Shown here one piece after another: positions 1 through 8,578 of a stretch of DNA of 64,000 nucleotides; position 1 is the first letter of the stretch; each line of letters begins with the position of its first letter. The notes under the pieces are model-generated. The model was not told the origin of the DNA. It ran no database searches and saw nothing but the letters and a program-made list of their open reading frames with translations. Made by a program: the position numbers and the translations under genes. Source of the DNA: Ensifer sesbaniae (GTDB taxonomy: Bacteria > Pseudomonadota > Alphaproteobacteria > Rhizobiales > Rhizobiaceae); assembly GCF_013283665.1 (NCBI RefSeq), contig NZ_JABEKU010000002.1, positions 2,009,960 to 2,073,959 on the forward strand, given 5' to 3'.

Positions 1-360
1 GAGCCGCGCAACTTCTCCTATGCGCTGAGGGCGGCACTTGCCGCGCGTATGGCGGCACTCTGGAAGTCGCAGGAACTTGCCGCGCATTTCCGGGCGCTGC
101 TCGAACGCGAGGAGGAGGGCTCGGGGTTGGCGTCGATTGCCGATCCTGGCAACGGCACCGAAGATCCCCGCCTTCAGGCGATTCTCGCCCATGTCGACCT
201 GGTCACGCTTTCACCAAAGGAGGCGACGCGCGCCCATATCGAAAAGCTTCTTGCAGCCGGCCTCGACGACCGGGACATCGTCACACTCGCCGGGCTTATC
301 GCCTTCGTGAACTATCAGGTGCTGGTGGTGGCTGGCCTCAAGATGCTGAGGGATAACTGA
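1..360 (+). CDS. CMD-domain protein, C-terminal part (5' end outside window)
   Basis: The frame is open from base 1 to the TGA at 358-360, so at least 119 residues of the C-terminus are visible and the start is missing. The visible part is a helical carboxymuconolactone-decarboxylase-like segment without a CxxC motif of its own. The stop lies one base before the ATG of an AhpD-like gene. This tandem resembles the paired CMD protein and alkylhydroperoxidase-domain protein families first named from Agrobacterium vitis (Avi_7170 and Avi_7169), which often sit beside flavin monooxygenase and oligopeptide transporter genes. The biochemical role is not known. The family assignment is from recalled sequence features and gene order. 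Confidence 0.65.
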   Translation, partial: EPRNFSYALRAALAARMAALWKSQELAAHFRALLEREEEGSGLASIADPGNGTEDPRLQAILAHVDLVTLSPKEATRAHIEKLLAAGLDDRDIVTLAGLIAFVNYQVLVVAGLKMLRDN

Positions 361-361
361 C

Positions 362-940
362 ATGTCTCAAGCCGTGCACGAATTCACCGTCGAAGCGCTC
401 GACTGGAAGCCCTATGTCAAGCCGGTCGATGTCGATACGGCGACCGCCGAACAGCTCGACGCGCTGAAGATTACGCCTTCCAACAAGAAAATCTCGGACT
501 ATGTGCTGGTTCTTGCCAACGAGCCGGAAACCTTGAAGGAGCGCACGCCGCTCTTCAACGACATCATGTATAGCGAGGGCGGTCTCTCCCGCGGCGGTCG
601 CGAGATTGGTGCGCTTGCCGCGTCCTTCGTCAACCGCTGTATCTACTGCGCTTCGGTCCATGCCGCGCGCTACATCCAGCTCGAAAAGCGGCCGGAGGTG
701 GTGGACGAGATCTATGGCAGCGGCCTCGACGCGAACCTGCCGGAGTTCGAGCAGGCGCTGTTCAATTTCGGCGTCGACCTGACGGCTCACCCGGACAATG
801 TCGGCGCCTACCAGTTCTACCATCTGCGCGAGATAGGCCTCGACGACCTCCAGATCCTCGATCTCATCCATGCGGTTGCGATCTTCGGCTGGGCCAACCG
901 CCTAATGCATACGCTCGGCGAACCACACCGGCTGGATTGA
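362..940 (+). CDS. alkylhydroperoxidase (AhpD-like) domain protein
   Basis: Protein of 192 residues. Residues 80-101 carry an AhpD core motif with Cys93, Cys96 and His100 (CIYC, three residues, H), the redox-active pair and proton-relay histidine of AhpD/CMD peroxidases. The family member expected next to the upstream CMD gene is the Avi_7169 type, so a role in thiol-dependent peroxide or organic peroxide handling linked to a flavin-dependent oxidation is plausible, but the substrate is unknown. It begins one base after the preceding stop and is followed closely by a MATE exporter, so the three genes are probably cotranscribed. Confidence 0.75.
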   Translation: MSQAVHEFTVEALDWKPYVKPVDVDTATAEQLDALKITPSNKKISDYVLVLANEPETLKERTPLFNDIMYSEGGLSRGGREIGALAASFVNRCIYCASVHAARYIQLEKRPEVVDEIYGSGLDANLPEFEQALFNFGVDLTAHPDNVGAYQFYHLREIGLDDLQILDLIHAVAIFGWANRLMHTLGEPHRLD

Positions 941-970
941 GTGAAACACGCGCCCTGCCACCATACTGCG

Positions 971-2290
971 ATGACGATCCGCCCCTTCGACATCGCGCAT
1001 CGCGACGTGCTCCGCATCGCGCTGCCGATGATGGTCGCCTATCTGTCGAGCCCGCTGGTCGGGCTCGTCGCAACCGGCGTTATCGGCCAACTGCGTGACG
1101 AGACCCTGATCGGCGGCGTGGCGCTTTCCACCGTCATCTTCGACGTCATCTTCGTCACTTTCAATTTCCTGCGCGGCGCGACCACGGGCTTTACCGCCCA
1201 GGCGCTCGGCGCCGGTGATCGACGCGAAGAGCAGCGCATGCTCGCAAGCGGGCTCATCATCGCGCTGGTGGCGGGGTTGGCGTTGCTTCTGCTTCAAAAG
1301 CCGATCGGCGCACTCGGTCTTGCCGTCATGGGAGCAGAGGGGAAAATGGCCGAGGCGGCCGCCACCTATTTCGCCTGGCGCGTGTGGTCTGCGCCCTTCG
1401 TTCTGTTCAATTTCGTGGTCTTCGGCTGGATCATCGGGCGCGGCGATGCGCTCTGGGGCATGATCCTGCAAACCCTGCTCAATGCATTGAACGCCGGCTT
1501 GAGTGTCCATTGGGCCCTCGTCCTTGGCTGGGGCGTGGCGGGCGTTGCGGCGGCTTCGTTGGTGGCGGAGGCTGTCACGGCGCTGGCGGGGCTCTATCTC
1601 ATCTGGACAAAGACCGACCGGACCGCCTGGAACCCGCCGGATCTTACCGCCTTTCGTCGCGCCTTCTCGGTTAACGGCGACATGATGATCCGGTCCTTCG
1701 CGCTTCTGATCGGTCTCTCCTTCTTCACCCGCCAGAGCGGCATGCTCGGCATCGAGATCCTCGCGGCCAATACGATCCTGCTGCGGTTCTATTTCTTCGG
1801 TGTCGCCTTTCTCGACGGGGTGGCAACGGCGGCAGAGCAACTGGCCGGCCGGGCCGTCGGCGCGCGCTACCGGCCGGCCTTCGACCGGGCTGTCGGCTTG
1901 ACCACGATGTGGGGCTTGATCTTTGCCGGGATCGTCGCGCTATCACTGCTTGCGGCCGGCGACTGGGTGATCGGCATCACCGCCCCGACGGAGAGCGTGT
2001 CCGCGCTTGCGCATACTTACCTGCCCTATGTCGCAGCTCTCCCGATCTTCGGCATCGTCGCCTTCCAGATGGACGGCGTCTATATCGGCGCTACGTGGTC
2101 GAAACAGATGCGAAACCTGATGGTCGCGTCACTGGCGATCTATTTTGCCGCCTGGGCGATCCTGCAGCCCGTGTTCGGCAATGACGGCTTGTGGATCGCA
2201 CTGATCCTGTTCCAAAGCGCCCGCAGCGTCGCCTTCCGGCTGATGCTGCCGCGGCTCGCCGACCGCACGTTTTCGACGGCGCGGCAATGA
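971..2290 (+). CDS. MATE family multidrug/toxin efflux transporter
   Basis: About 439 residues with twelve predicted hydrophobic segments spread evenly from residue 12 to the end, which is the usual length and topology of MATE exporters (Na+ or H+ antiport of drugs and metabolites across the inner membrane). The family-typical N-terminal segment (IALPMMVAYLSSPL) begins just after the ATG at 971. A GTG at 941 in the same frame, directly after the previous stop, would add ten polar residues and is less likely. It lies downstream of the CMD/AhpD pair on the same strand. The substrate cannot be told from sequence. Confidence 0.85.
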   Translation: MTIRPFDIAHRDVLRIALPMMVAYLSSPLVGLVATGVIGQLRDETLIGGVALSTVIFDVIFVTFNFLRGATTGFTAQALGAGDRREEQRMLASGLIIALVAGLALLLLQKPIGALGLAVMGAEGKMAEAAATYFAWRVWSAPFVLFNFVVFGWIIGRGDALWGMILQTLLNALNAGLSVHWALVLGWGVAGVAAASLVAEAVTALAGLYLIWTKTDRTAWNPPDLTAFRRAFSVNGDMMIRSFALLIGLSFFTRQSGMLGIEILAANTILLRFYFFGVAFLDGVATAAEQLAGRAVGARYRPAFDRAVGLTTMWGLIFAGIVALSLLAAGDWVIGITAPTESVSALAHTYLPYVAALPIFGIVAFQMDGVYIGATWSKQMRNLMVASLAIYFAAWAILQPVFGNDGLWIALILFQSARSVAFRLMLPRLADRTFSTARQ

Positions 2291-2527
2291 TTGGGCTTCA
2301 TTGTAGCCGACTACAAACTCGGTGAAGCGCGAGACGTCGACCATGTCGTCGCCCTGGTAGCGGATCGTGTAGCTATCGGTGCGTTCGACGCCCTTGAGAT
2401 AGGAAAGATACTCGGCCGGAAGGCGATTTCGGAACACGATCTCCGGGACGACTTCATTGACTCCTCCCTCGTGCGCAGCTTCGCACGCATTGATCGCGGT
2501 GTCGGTCATCCAGCGGCGCGCGCTCAC
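2291..2527 (-). pseudogene. unrecognised short reading frame, probable gene remnant
   Basis: On the minus strand a frame starts at GTG 2527 (or ATG 2511) and reads as a plausible protein for about 75 residues (VPEIVFRNRLPAEYLSYLKG, later a segment rich in Asp, Tyr and Arg). It then runs on into the antisense of the MATE gene to a stop at 2129, where it no longer looks like protein. No Shine-Dalgarno site is clear. I do not recognise the family. The loss of a proper 3' end suggests a truncated remnant. The opposite strand also has an open frame (2291-2893), but its composition is typical of an antisense shadow. Confidence 0.3.
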
Positions 2528-2545
2528 ACCCGAAACCTTCCGGCA

Positions 2546-2899
2546 TCAACTGAGCGCGAGTCGATCGACGCGCTTTCGGAGGTAATCGTGGTCTCGTTGA
2601 CATTGCTGCCTGCGGCACTCTCGTTCAAGGATGTTGCGGCTGCATCGCGGCTGGCGGCACAAAAGGACCGATTCCGCGAGCTTGAAGATGAGATTGTGCG
2701 CCGGCGTCTTGGCGGCGAGCATGCGGACACGGCGGCCGGCGCCAGAGACAACGCCCCATTCATTGATCTCGTGCGCGATCTCCACCGGACCAACTCCGAT
2801 ATCGCAGCCGCCGGCTATCCGCTGGTGCAGGCCGCCGGGTTGCGGAGCAGCAGCCGTATAATGAATGTCGGAGCGGTTGCCGGCGCGAGATGATGGCAA
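2546..2899 (-). pseudogene. decayed fragment, possibly ketopantoate reductase-like C-terminus
   Basis: The minus-strand frame contains a patch resembling the C-terminal helical domain of ketopantoate reductases (PanE/ApbA family): an EI..(I)N.W..V..G stretch followed by a TPxxNLI-like element and a K-L-x-E helix, spaced roughly as in that family. The rest of the frame does not match, there is no convincing start, and the match breaks after about 60 residues, as expected for a frameshifted remnant. The identification is tentative. Together with the neighbouring fragment it marks 2291-2980 as a non-coding, decaying stretch between the MATE gene and pcaQ. Confidence 0.25.
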
Positions 2900-2980
2900 G
2901 CGGGCTTGTCGGCCCGTCGCTTGGATCAGGAAACGGCTCGCTGCTGTCGCCTCCGTGGTGCAGCCGCCGCCGCCGGACCG

Positions 2981-3907
2981 CTAGAGCTTGGCCGAGACCG
3001 CCGTCGCCGCTTCGCGAATGGTCTGCATCAGCAGCGAGAGGGCGAGCGTTGGCGCCGCGTCGGCACGCATGGTAAGGCCAACCGGCCCCTTCGTTTCGCT
3101 GGTATCGATCGGAAGGATCGCGATTGTGCCGTCGTCGACATCGGCCGCGACGACGCCGGCGGAGATGATCCAGATCGCGTCGCTTGCCCGGACGAAGGCG
3201 CGGCCGAAGGCATCGGAGACGGTCTCGATCTGGTTCGGCAGGTTGGCGATGCCATTGGTGATGAGGAAGCGCTCGACGAAGGGGCGGATGATCGAGGCGC
3301 GTGTCGGCATCAGTACCGGGAAATCGGCGAGCCGCACAAAGGCGGAGTGGGTTCCGGACAGCAACGGATGCCCGGCTCGGACGGCAAAGACCACCTGCTC
3401 CGAATAGAGATGCTCGAAGGAAAAGCCGGTCATCTTGTCCGGTGCCGCAAGTCGCCCGACGACGAGATCGAGATCGCCGACGCGCAACTGTTCGAGAAGC
3501 ACGGCGTTGTCGCCGGTGACGATCTTGATGCGCGCACCGGTATCCTCTTTGAGGAAGAGCGTCATGGCGTGCGGCATGATCCGTGTCGAGACCGTCGGCA
3601 GCGCCCCGACCCGGACGGGTACTCCGTCGCCAGCGCGCTCCTGCGAAACGGAATCGAGCCCTTGCCGCAGCGCCGTCAGTGCCGCACCGGCGTGGCGCAG
3701 GAATACCTCGCCGTAACGTGTTATCTTGATGCCGCGCCCATCACGCTCGAAAACCGCGACGCCAAGCACCTCTTCGAGCTCACGGATCGTCTTGGTTACG
3801 GCCGGCTGGCTGACATGCAGCAGTTCCGCCGCCTTCATCACGCTCTTCTGCCGGGAGACCTCGACAAAAGTCTGCAGATGGCGAAACTTGACCCGGGCGT
3901 CGATCAT
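2981..3907 (-). CDS. pcaQ: PcaQ, LysR-family activator of the pca operon
   Basis: LysR-type regulator of 308 residues: N-terminal winged helix-turn-helix at about residues 5-65 (FRHLQTFVEV, then VSQPAVTKTI), followed by a substrate-binding-like effector domain. The sequence closely resembles PcaQ of Agrobacterium and S. meliloti, which activates the pca genes in response to beta-carboxy-cis,cis-muconate or gamma-carboxymuconolactone. It is divergent from pcaD. I chose ATG 3907 because known PcaQ proteins begin MIDARVKFRH; the upstream ATG 3916 and TTG 3925 in the same frame overlap the probable PcaQ operator. Autoregulation is therefore likely, as for many LysR regulators. Confidence 0.92.
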   Translation of the reverse strand: MIDARVKFRHLQTFVEVSRQKSVMKAAELLHVSQPAVTKTIRELEEVLGVAVFERDGRGIKITRYGEVFLRHAGAALTALRQGLDSVSQERAGDGVPVRVGALPTVSTRIMPHAMTLFLKEDTGARIKIVTGDNAVLLEQLRVGDLDLVVGRLAAPDKMTGFSFEHLYSEQVVFAVRAGHPLLSGTHSAFVRLADFPVLMPTRASIIRPFVERFLITNGIANLPNQIETVSDAFGRAFVRASDAIWIISAGVVAADVDDGTIAILPIDTSETKGPVGLTMRADAAPTLALSLLMQTIREAATAVSAKL

Positions 3908-3914
3908 GGAATTC

Positions 3915-3930
3915 ATAACCCTCAAGTTAA
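3915..3930 (+). promoter_or_regulatory. PcaQ-type operator
   Basis: The bases read ATAACC-CTCA-AGTTAA. The published S. meliloti PcaQ box upstream of pcaD is ATAACC-N4-GGTTAA (recalled), so eleven of twelve fixed positions agree. The site lies 70 bases before the pcaD start and directly against the pcaQ start codon, the usual position for a LysR operator shared by a divergent pair. Confidence 0.75.
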
Positions 3931-4000
3931 TGAAAGGCCATGAAATATCATTTTACCTAACCAGATTAAATATCCAATTTGGTGACGGAGGAGAGAGCCC

Positions 4001-4813
4001 GTGCAATTTGCCCGCATCAACGACATCACGATTCACTGCCAGGTGATCGGCGCGACCGGCGACCGGCCGGTGCTGGTTTTTGCCAATTCGCTCGGCACGG
4101 ATTTTCGCATCTGGCGCGACGTCGTCGTTCGGCTCGCCGGAGACTATGCCATTGTCCTCTATGACAAGCGCGGCCATGGCCTTTCGGATATCGGGCCGAC
4201 GCCCTATGCGATCGAGGATCATGCCAACGACCTTGCCGGCCTGCTCGACATGCTTTCGGTCAAGCAGGCGATCGTCTGCGGCCTCTCCGTCGGCGGCCTG
4301 ATTGCGCAGTCGCTCTACCAGCGCCGACCCGATCTCGTGCGTGCGCTGGTTCTCTGTGACACGGCGCACAAGATCGGTACCGCCGAGATGTGGGCGGCGC
4401 GCATCGCCGCCATCGAGGAACATGGTATCGAAGGGATCGCCGACAGTGTGCTCGAACGCTGGTTCACGCCGGCCTTCCGCCGGCCCGAAAACACCGCCTA
4501 TGCCGGCTATCGCAACATGCTGGTGCGCCAGCCGGTGACCGGATACTTGGCCACTTGTGCCGCGATCCGCGACGCCGACTACACGGAGGCCGCCGCCCGC
4601 ATCGCGGTGCCGACGCTCTGCGTCGTTGGCGACCAGGACGGTTCGACGCCGCCGGATGTCGTGCTCGCCACAGCTCGCCTCATTCCCGGTGCGCGATACG
4701 AAGTCATTCGCGATGCAGGTCATATTCCCTGCGTCGAAAACCCGGAGGCGCTGACCGCGGTGTTGCGCGCCTTCTTCGAAATCGCAATGCATGGAGACAA
4801 GACCCATGAATGA
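4001..4813 (+). CDS. pcaD: beta-ketoadipate enol-lactone hydrolase (PcaD)
   Basis: Alpha/beta-hydrolase of 270 residues that opens beta-ketoadipate enol-lactone to beta-ketoadipate in the cytoplasm. The nucleophile elbow GLSVGG places the catalytic serine at about residue 96. The acid lies in the segment after VVGDQDG and the histidine in DAGHIP near residue 240. The start is GTG 4001, preceded by a strong GGAGGAGAG ribosome site. It is the first gene of pcaDCHGB and its stop overlaps the pcaC start by eight bases, so translation is probably coupled. Expression should depend on PcaQ at the operator upstream. Confidence 0.92.
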   Translation: MQFARINDITIHCQVIGATGDRPVLVFANSLGTDFRIWRDVVVRLAGDYAIVLYDKRGHGLSDIGPTPYAIEDHANDLAGLLDMLSVKQAIVCGLSVGGLIAQSLYQRRPDLVRALVLCDTAHKIGTAEMWAARIAAIEEHGIEGIADSVLERWFTPAFRRPENTAYAGYRNMLVRQPVTGYLATCAAIRDADYTEAAARIAVPTLCVVGDQDGSTPPDVVLATARLIPGARYEVIRDAGHIPCVENPEALTAVLRAFFEIAMHGDKTHE

Positions 4814-5210
4814 CGCCTCTGCGCCCTCCGATCGCTATCGCCAGGGCATGGCCACGCGCCGGGCCGTGCTCGGCGACGATCACGTGGATCGGACGCAGTC
4901 GGTTTCCACCGAATTCGACCGCCCCTTTCAGGAACTGATCACCGAAGCGGCCTGGGGTCATGTCTGGTCGCGTCCGACTTGGACGAAGCGCGAGCGCTCG
5001 ATCGTAACGATCGCGCTGCTCGCAGCCCTCGGCCAGGATGACGAGGTGGCGATGCATGTGCGGGCGACGAGTAATACGGGCGCAAGCCGCGAGGATATCT
5101 GCGAAGCGCTGCTGCATGTGGCGATTTATGCCGGCGTGCCGGCGGCCAATCACGCAATCAAGATCGCCAAGCAGGTCTTTGCCGAGATCGATGGCGGCAA
5201 GGCTGCCTGA
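4806..5210 (+). CDS. pcaC: 4-carboxymuconolactone decarboxylase (PcaC)
   Basis: Small helical CMD-family enzyme of 134 residues, normal length for PcaC. It decarboxylates gamma-carboxymuconolactone to beta-ketoadipate enol-lactone, the step before PcaD. The family core (ERSIVTIALLAALGQDDE, then a histidine-containing HVRAT segment) is present. I chose ATG 4806 (MNDASAPSDRYRQG), which overlaps the end of pcaD; a further in-frame ATG at 4791 lies inside pcaD. Confidence 0.93.
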   Translation: MNDASAPSDRYRQGMATRRAVLGDDHVDRTQSVSTEFDRPFQELITEAAWGHVWSRPTWTKRERSIVTIALLAALGQDDEVAMHVRATSNTGASREDICEALLHVAIYAGVPAANHAIKIAKQVFAEIDGGKAA

Positions 5211-5219
5211 CGGGAGAAG

Positions 5220-5972
5220 ATGATGCCTGACAGAACGAACAGGAAGCCGGAGACCGGCGCCTTTTTCCCGCGTGACCGCCAATGGCACGCGCCGGCGCTG
5301 ACACCGGGCTACAAAACCTCGGTTTTGCGCTCGCCGCAAAAGGCACTCCTGTCGCTCGACGGTACGATCTCGGAAATCACCGGCCCGGTCTTCGGCCATT
5401 CTGTCATCGGCGAGCTCGACAACGACTTGATCCACAATTTCGCCAGGCCAGGGGAAAGCGCCATCGGCGAGCGCATCATCGTGCATGGCCGCGTGCTCGA
5501 CGAGCGCGGGTGCGCAGTGCCGGGGGCGCTGCTCGAATTCTGGCAGGCCAATGCCGGTGGCCGTTATCGCCATAAGAAGGAAAGCTACCTTGCGCCGCTC
5601 GACCCGAATTTCGGCGGCTGCGGCCGCACGATCACCGACGACGAGGGCTTTTATTCCTTCCGCACGATCAAGCCTGGCCCCTATCCCTGGCCGAACGGCG
5701 TCAACGACTGGCGTCCGGCCCACATCCATTTCTCGGTCTTCGGCCACGGCTTCGCGCAGCGCCTGATTACTCAGATGTACTTCGAGGGCGACCCGATGAT
5801 CTGGAAGTGTCCGATCGTCAATACGATTCCCGATCGCCAGGCGATCGAACAATTGATCGCGCCGCTCGACTGGGCGAACACGATCCCGTTCGACGCGCGT
5901 GCCTACAAGTTCGACATCGTGCTGCGCGGACGCCGCTCGACGCTGTTCGAGAACCGGCTGGAGGGCAACTGA
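5220..5972 (+). CDS. pcaH: protocatechuate 3,4-dioxygenase beta subunit (PcaH)
   Basis: Intradiol dioxygenase subunit of 250 residues that carries the catalytic iron. The four non-haem Fe(III) ligands are visible: Tyr116, Tyr155 (GPYPW), His168 and His170 (PAHIHFS). With PcaG it cleaves protocatechuate to beta-carboxy-cis,cis-muconate. Two adjacent in-frame ATGs (5220 and 5223) follow a GGGAGAAG ribosome site. The stop overlaps the pcaG start codon by one base (TGATG at 5970-5974), consistent with equimolar production of the two subunits. Confidence 0.95.
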   Translation: MMPDRTNRKPETGAFFPRDRQWHAPALTPGYKTSVLRSPQKALLSLDGTISEITGPVFGHSVIGELDNDLIHNFARPGESAIGERIIVHGRVLDERGCAVPGALLEFWQANAGGRYRHKKESYLAPLDPNFGGCGRTITDDEGFYSFRTIKPGPYPWPNGVNDWRPAHIHFSVFGHGFAQRLITQMYFEGDPMIWKCPIVNTIPDRQAIEQLIAPLDWANTIPFDARAYKFDIVLRGRRSTLFENRLEGN

Positions 5973-6586
5973 TGGTTCAGCAACTCGGCTACCTCAAGGA
6001 AACGCCGTCACAGACGGCCGGCCCCTATGTGCATATCGGCCTGACCCCGAACTTCTGCGGCATCGGCGGCGTTTATGAAACGGATCTCGGCGCACGGATG
6101 GTGAACGAGCAGACGCTTGGCGAGCGTATCACCATTACTGGCCGCGTGATTGATGGCGCGGGCACGCCGCTGAAGGACGCGCTCGTCGAGATCTGGCAGG
6201 CGGATGCGGTGGGTCTCTATAACTCGCCAACCGAGCTGCGCGGTTCGGCAGATCCGAATTTTACCGGCTGGGGACGCTGTCCGACCGCCGCGGACGACGG
6301 TGTCTTCACCTTCGAGACCGTAAAGCCGGGGCGCGTGCCTTTCAAGGACGGCCGGCCGATGGCGCCGCACATCACCTTCTGGATCGTTGCGCGCGGCATC
6401 AATGTCGGGCTGCACACACGCATGTATTTTCCCGAAGAAGCCGAGGCCAATGCCGCCGATCCGTTGCTTGCGCGAATAGAACATCGCCATCGTGTTGCGA
6501 CGCTTGTCGCGACCGGAGCGGCGCCTAATTATGTTTTTGACATTCACCTGCAAGGTGAGAAGGAAACGGTGTTCCTCGACATCTGA
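5972..6586 (+). CDS. pcaG: protocatechuate 3,4-dioxygenase alpha subunit (PcaG)
   Basis: Protein of 204 residues with the intradiol dioxygenase fold but without the full set of iron ligands, as expected for the non-catalytic alpha subunit that shapes the active site of the PcaGH heteromultimer. The N-terminus (ETPSQTAGPYVHIGL) is characteristic of PcaG. It shares one base with the pcaH stop codon. It is followed by a 90-base gap before pcaB. Confidence 0.94.
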   Translation: MVQQLGYLKETPSQTAGPYVHIGLTPNFCGIGGVYETDLGARMVNEQTLGERITITGRVIDGAGTPLKDALVEIWQADAVGLYNSPTELRGSADPNFTGWGRCPTAADDGVFTFETVKPGRVPFKDGRPMAPHITFWIVARGINVGLHTRMYFPEEAEANAADPLLARIEHRHRVATLVATGAAPNYVFDIHLQGEKETVFLDI

Positions 6587-6676
6587 ACAGGAATGTCACG
6601 CCTGGACATGGGGCGAAGAATAGCGCGCGCCATGCAGCAGGTGGCATTTCGTTCGGCAAACAGAAACGGGGAAACC

Positions 6677-7732
6677 ATGACCTATTCCGCCTTCGACCAT
6701 CCTTATCTTTCCGGTCTCCTGGGTGATGAGGCGGTTGCCGCCGAGTTTTCGGCCTCCGCCGATATCCGTGCGATGCTCGCCTTCGAGGCGGCGCTTGCAC
6801 GGGCGGAAGCCGTGCACGGCATCATCCCGGCAAGCGCCGCCGACCGGATCACCGGGGCCTGTCGCGCTTTCTCGCCCGATGTCATCGCGCTCAAACGCGC
6901 CATGGGTGTGGATGGGGTGGTTGTGCCGGAACTCGTCCGGCAATTGCGCGCCGCCGTCGGTGGCGAGGTTGCGGACTATGTGCATTACGGCGCCACCAGC
7001 CAGGATGTCGTCGATACCAGCCTGATGTTGCGCATGAAGGCGATCGCCGAGCTTTTCGCCGTGCGCCTCGGCAATGTCGTTTCGGTGCTCGAGGAGTGCG
7101 ACAACGAGTGGGGTGAGCGTTCGCTGATGGGGCGGACCCGGATGCAGGCGGCGATCCCGATCACCGTATCCGACCGGCTGCGCAGCTGGATCGAGCCGCT
7201 GCTTGACCACAAGGACCGGCTGGAAGCGATGGACCGCGACCTCTTCGCCGTTCAGTTCGGCGGTGCTGCAGGAACGCTCGAAAAACTCGATGACCGGGCA
7301 GATGACGTGCGCGCCACGCTTGCGGAAGAACTGGGACTCGCCGATTTTCCGCAATGGCACAGTCAGCGCTCGGAAGTGGCGGATTTTGCCAATGCGCTAT
7401 CGCTGATGACCGGCAGCCTGGGTAAGTTCGGCCAGGATATCGCGCTGATGGCGCAGCAGGGTGACGAGATCGAACTTGCCGGTGGCGGTGGTTCCTCGGC
7501 GATGCCGCACAAGCAGAACCCCGTGGCGGCGGAGGTTCTGGTGTCCTTGGCGCGTTTCAACGCGACCCAGCTCTCCGGCATGCACCAGGCGTTGATCCAC
7601 GAGCAGGAACGCTCCGGTGCCGCCTGGACGCTCGAATGGCTGATCATGCCGCAGATGGCCGGTGCGACGGCGGCAGCGCTTCGCCTGGCGGCCGAGCTTG
7701 CAAGCAACATACGCCGGCTTGGTCGTGCCTGA
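6677..7732 (+). CDS. pcaB: 3-carboxy-cis,cis-muconate cycloisomerase (PcaB)
   Basis: Fumarase/aspartase superfamily protein of 351 residues with the signature loop GSSAMPHKQNP near residue 273. It lactonises beta-carboxy-cis,cis-muconate to gamma-carboxymuconolactone, the substrate of PcaC. The start at ATG 6677 follows a GGGGAAA ribosome site; an earlier in-frame ATG at 6593 would add 28 residues unlike the family. At 351 residues it is at the short end for PcaB, as in other rhizobia. It closes the pcaDCHGB operon; pcaIJ and pcaF, needed for the final steps, are not in this window. Confidence 0.93.
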   Translation: MTYSAFDHPYLSGLLGDEAVAAEFSASADIRAMLAFEAALARAEAVHGIIPASAADRITGACRAFSPDVIALKRAMGVDGVVVPELVRQLRAAVGGEVADYVHYGATSQDVVDTSLMLRMKAIAELFAVRLGNVVSVLEECDNEWGERSLMGRTRMQAAIPITVSDRLRSWIEPLLDHKDRLEAMDRDLFAVQFGGAAGTLEKLDDRADDVRATLAEELGLADFPQWHSQRSEVADFANALSLMTGSLGKFGQDIALMAQQGDEIELAGGGGSSAMPHKQNPVAAEVLVSLARFNATQLSGMHQALIHEQERSGAAWTLEWLIMPQMAGATAAALRLAAELASNIRRLGRA

Positions 7733-7767
7733 GCGCGGCCGCCGCCCGGCCGCTCAGCGGGCCGCGC
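7733..7767. terminator. GC-rich inverted repeat between convergent pcaB and the FadR-type gene
   Basis: Arms GCGCGGCC (7733-7740) and GGCCGCGC (7760-7767) are perfectly complementary around a 19-base loop. The hairpin starts right after the pcaB stop and overlaps the last codons of the opposing regulator gene. No uridine tract follows, so it may end or protect transcripts rather than act as a classical intrinsic terminator. Confidence 0.4.
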
Positions 7768-8491
7768 GCAACATCGAGCGATATCGCACCTGGCTGTTCT
7801 TGAGGTGCTGGCGCATGGCGCTGCGCGCCTGTTCCTCGTCGCCATCCTGAATTGCGATGAGGATGGCCTCGTGCTCAGAGATCAATCGGCTCAGCTCTGC
7901 CGACGCCAGTACGGTCTCCTCGCCACTCTCGGAAACCGCGCGGCGGGGAATAAGCGCCGGACCCAACATCTGCAGGAACTCGCTGAAGCGCGGATTGTTG
8001 GTCGCCTGGGCAATCGCGAGATGGAAACTGAAATCGGCTTCGGCGGTTGGACGTCCCTCGGCGGCGCTCGCACAGAAGCTGTCGAAGGCTTCGACGATCT
8101 TCTCCTCCTGCGCCGGCGAGCGGCGAAGGGCGGCGAGGGCGGCGGCATCGCCTTCGACTGCGGTTCTGAGCTCCAGCATTTCGATTAGCGAGGAGACGCG
8201 CGCGAGGTCGACGCCATGGAAAGGCAAGGGAGCGACCGGGGTCGGCTCCAGCACGAAGACGCCAATGCCGTGTCTCGCCTCGACCAGTCCGCCGGAGCGG
8301 AGTGCCGCAATCGCCTCACGCACCACGGTGCGGCTGACGCCGAACTCTTGGGTCAGTTGGGCCTCGGACGGCAGGCGGTCTCCCGGCTTGTAATGGCCGC
8401 CGGCGATCTGGCTGCTGAGTGCATCCGTCACCTTCGCCACCAGTGTCTTGCCTGGAGGGGCGGCGGTCTCGGATGCGGTTGCATTGGTCAT
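7754..8491 (-). CDS. FadR-type GntR regulator, probable control gene of the uronate/galactarate cluster
   Basis: Protein of 245 residues. Residues about 15-80 form the GntR winged helix (LPSEAQLTQEFGVSRTVVRE) and residues about 100-230 the helical FCD ligand domain with metal-binding histidines (FHLAIAQATNN). The ATG at 8491 gives the family-typical N-terminus; longer starts are possible up to 8572. It follows udh on the same strand with 87 bases between them, opposite the kdgD operon. By position it most likely represses udh and kdgD-gci-gli and releases them with a sugar-acid ligand. That role is inferred, not shown. Confidence 0.8.
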   Translation of the reverse strand: MTNATASETAAPPGKTLVAKVTDALSSQIAGGHYKPGDRLPSEAQLTQEFGVSRTVVREAIAALRSGGLVEARHGIGVFVLEPTPVAPLPFHGVDLARVSSLIEMLELRTAVEGDAAALAALRRSPAQEEKIVEAFDSFCASAAEGRPTAEADFSFHLAIAQATNNPRFSEFLQMLGPALIPRRAVSESGEETVLASAELSRLISEHEAILIAIQDGDEEQARSAMRQHLKNSQVRYRSMLRAAR

Positions 8492-8578
8492 GGGGCCAAT
8501 TCCGTAATTTAACGAAGGCTTCTGGATACGCCATTGGCGATCGGCAGTGCAATCCATGGGGCGGCAAAGCACATCCGC

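Noticed and set aside
4704..5852. Minus-strand frame across pcaD-pcaC-pcaH
   Set aside because: Antisense of three verified pathway genes.
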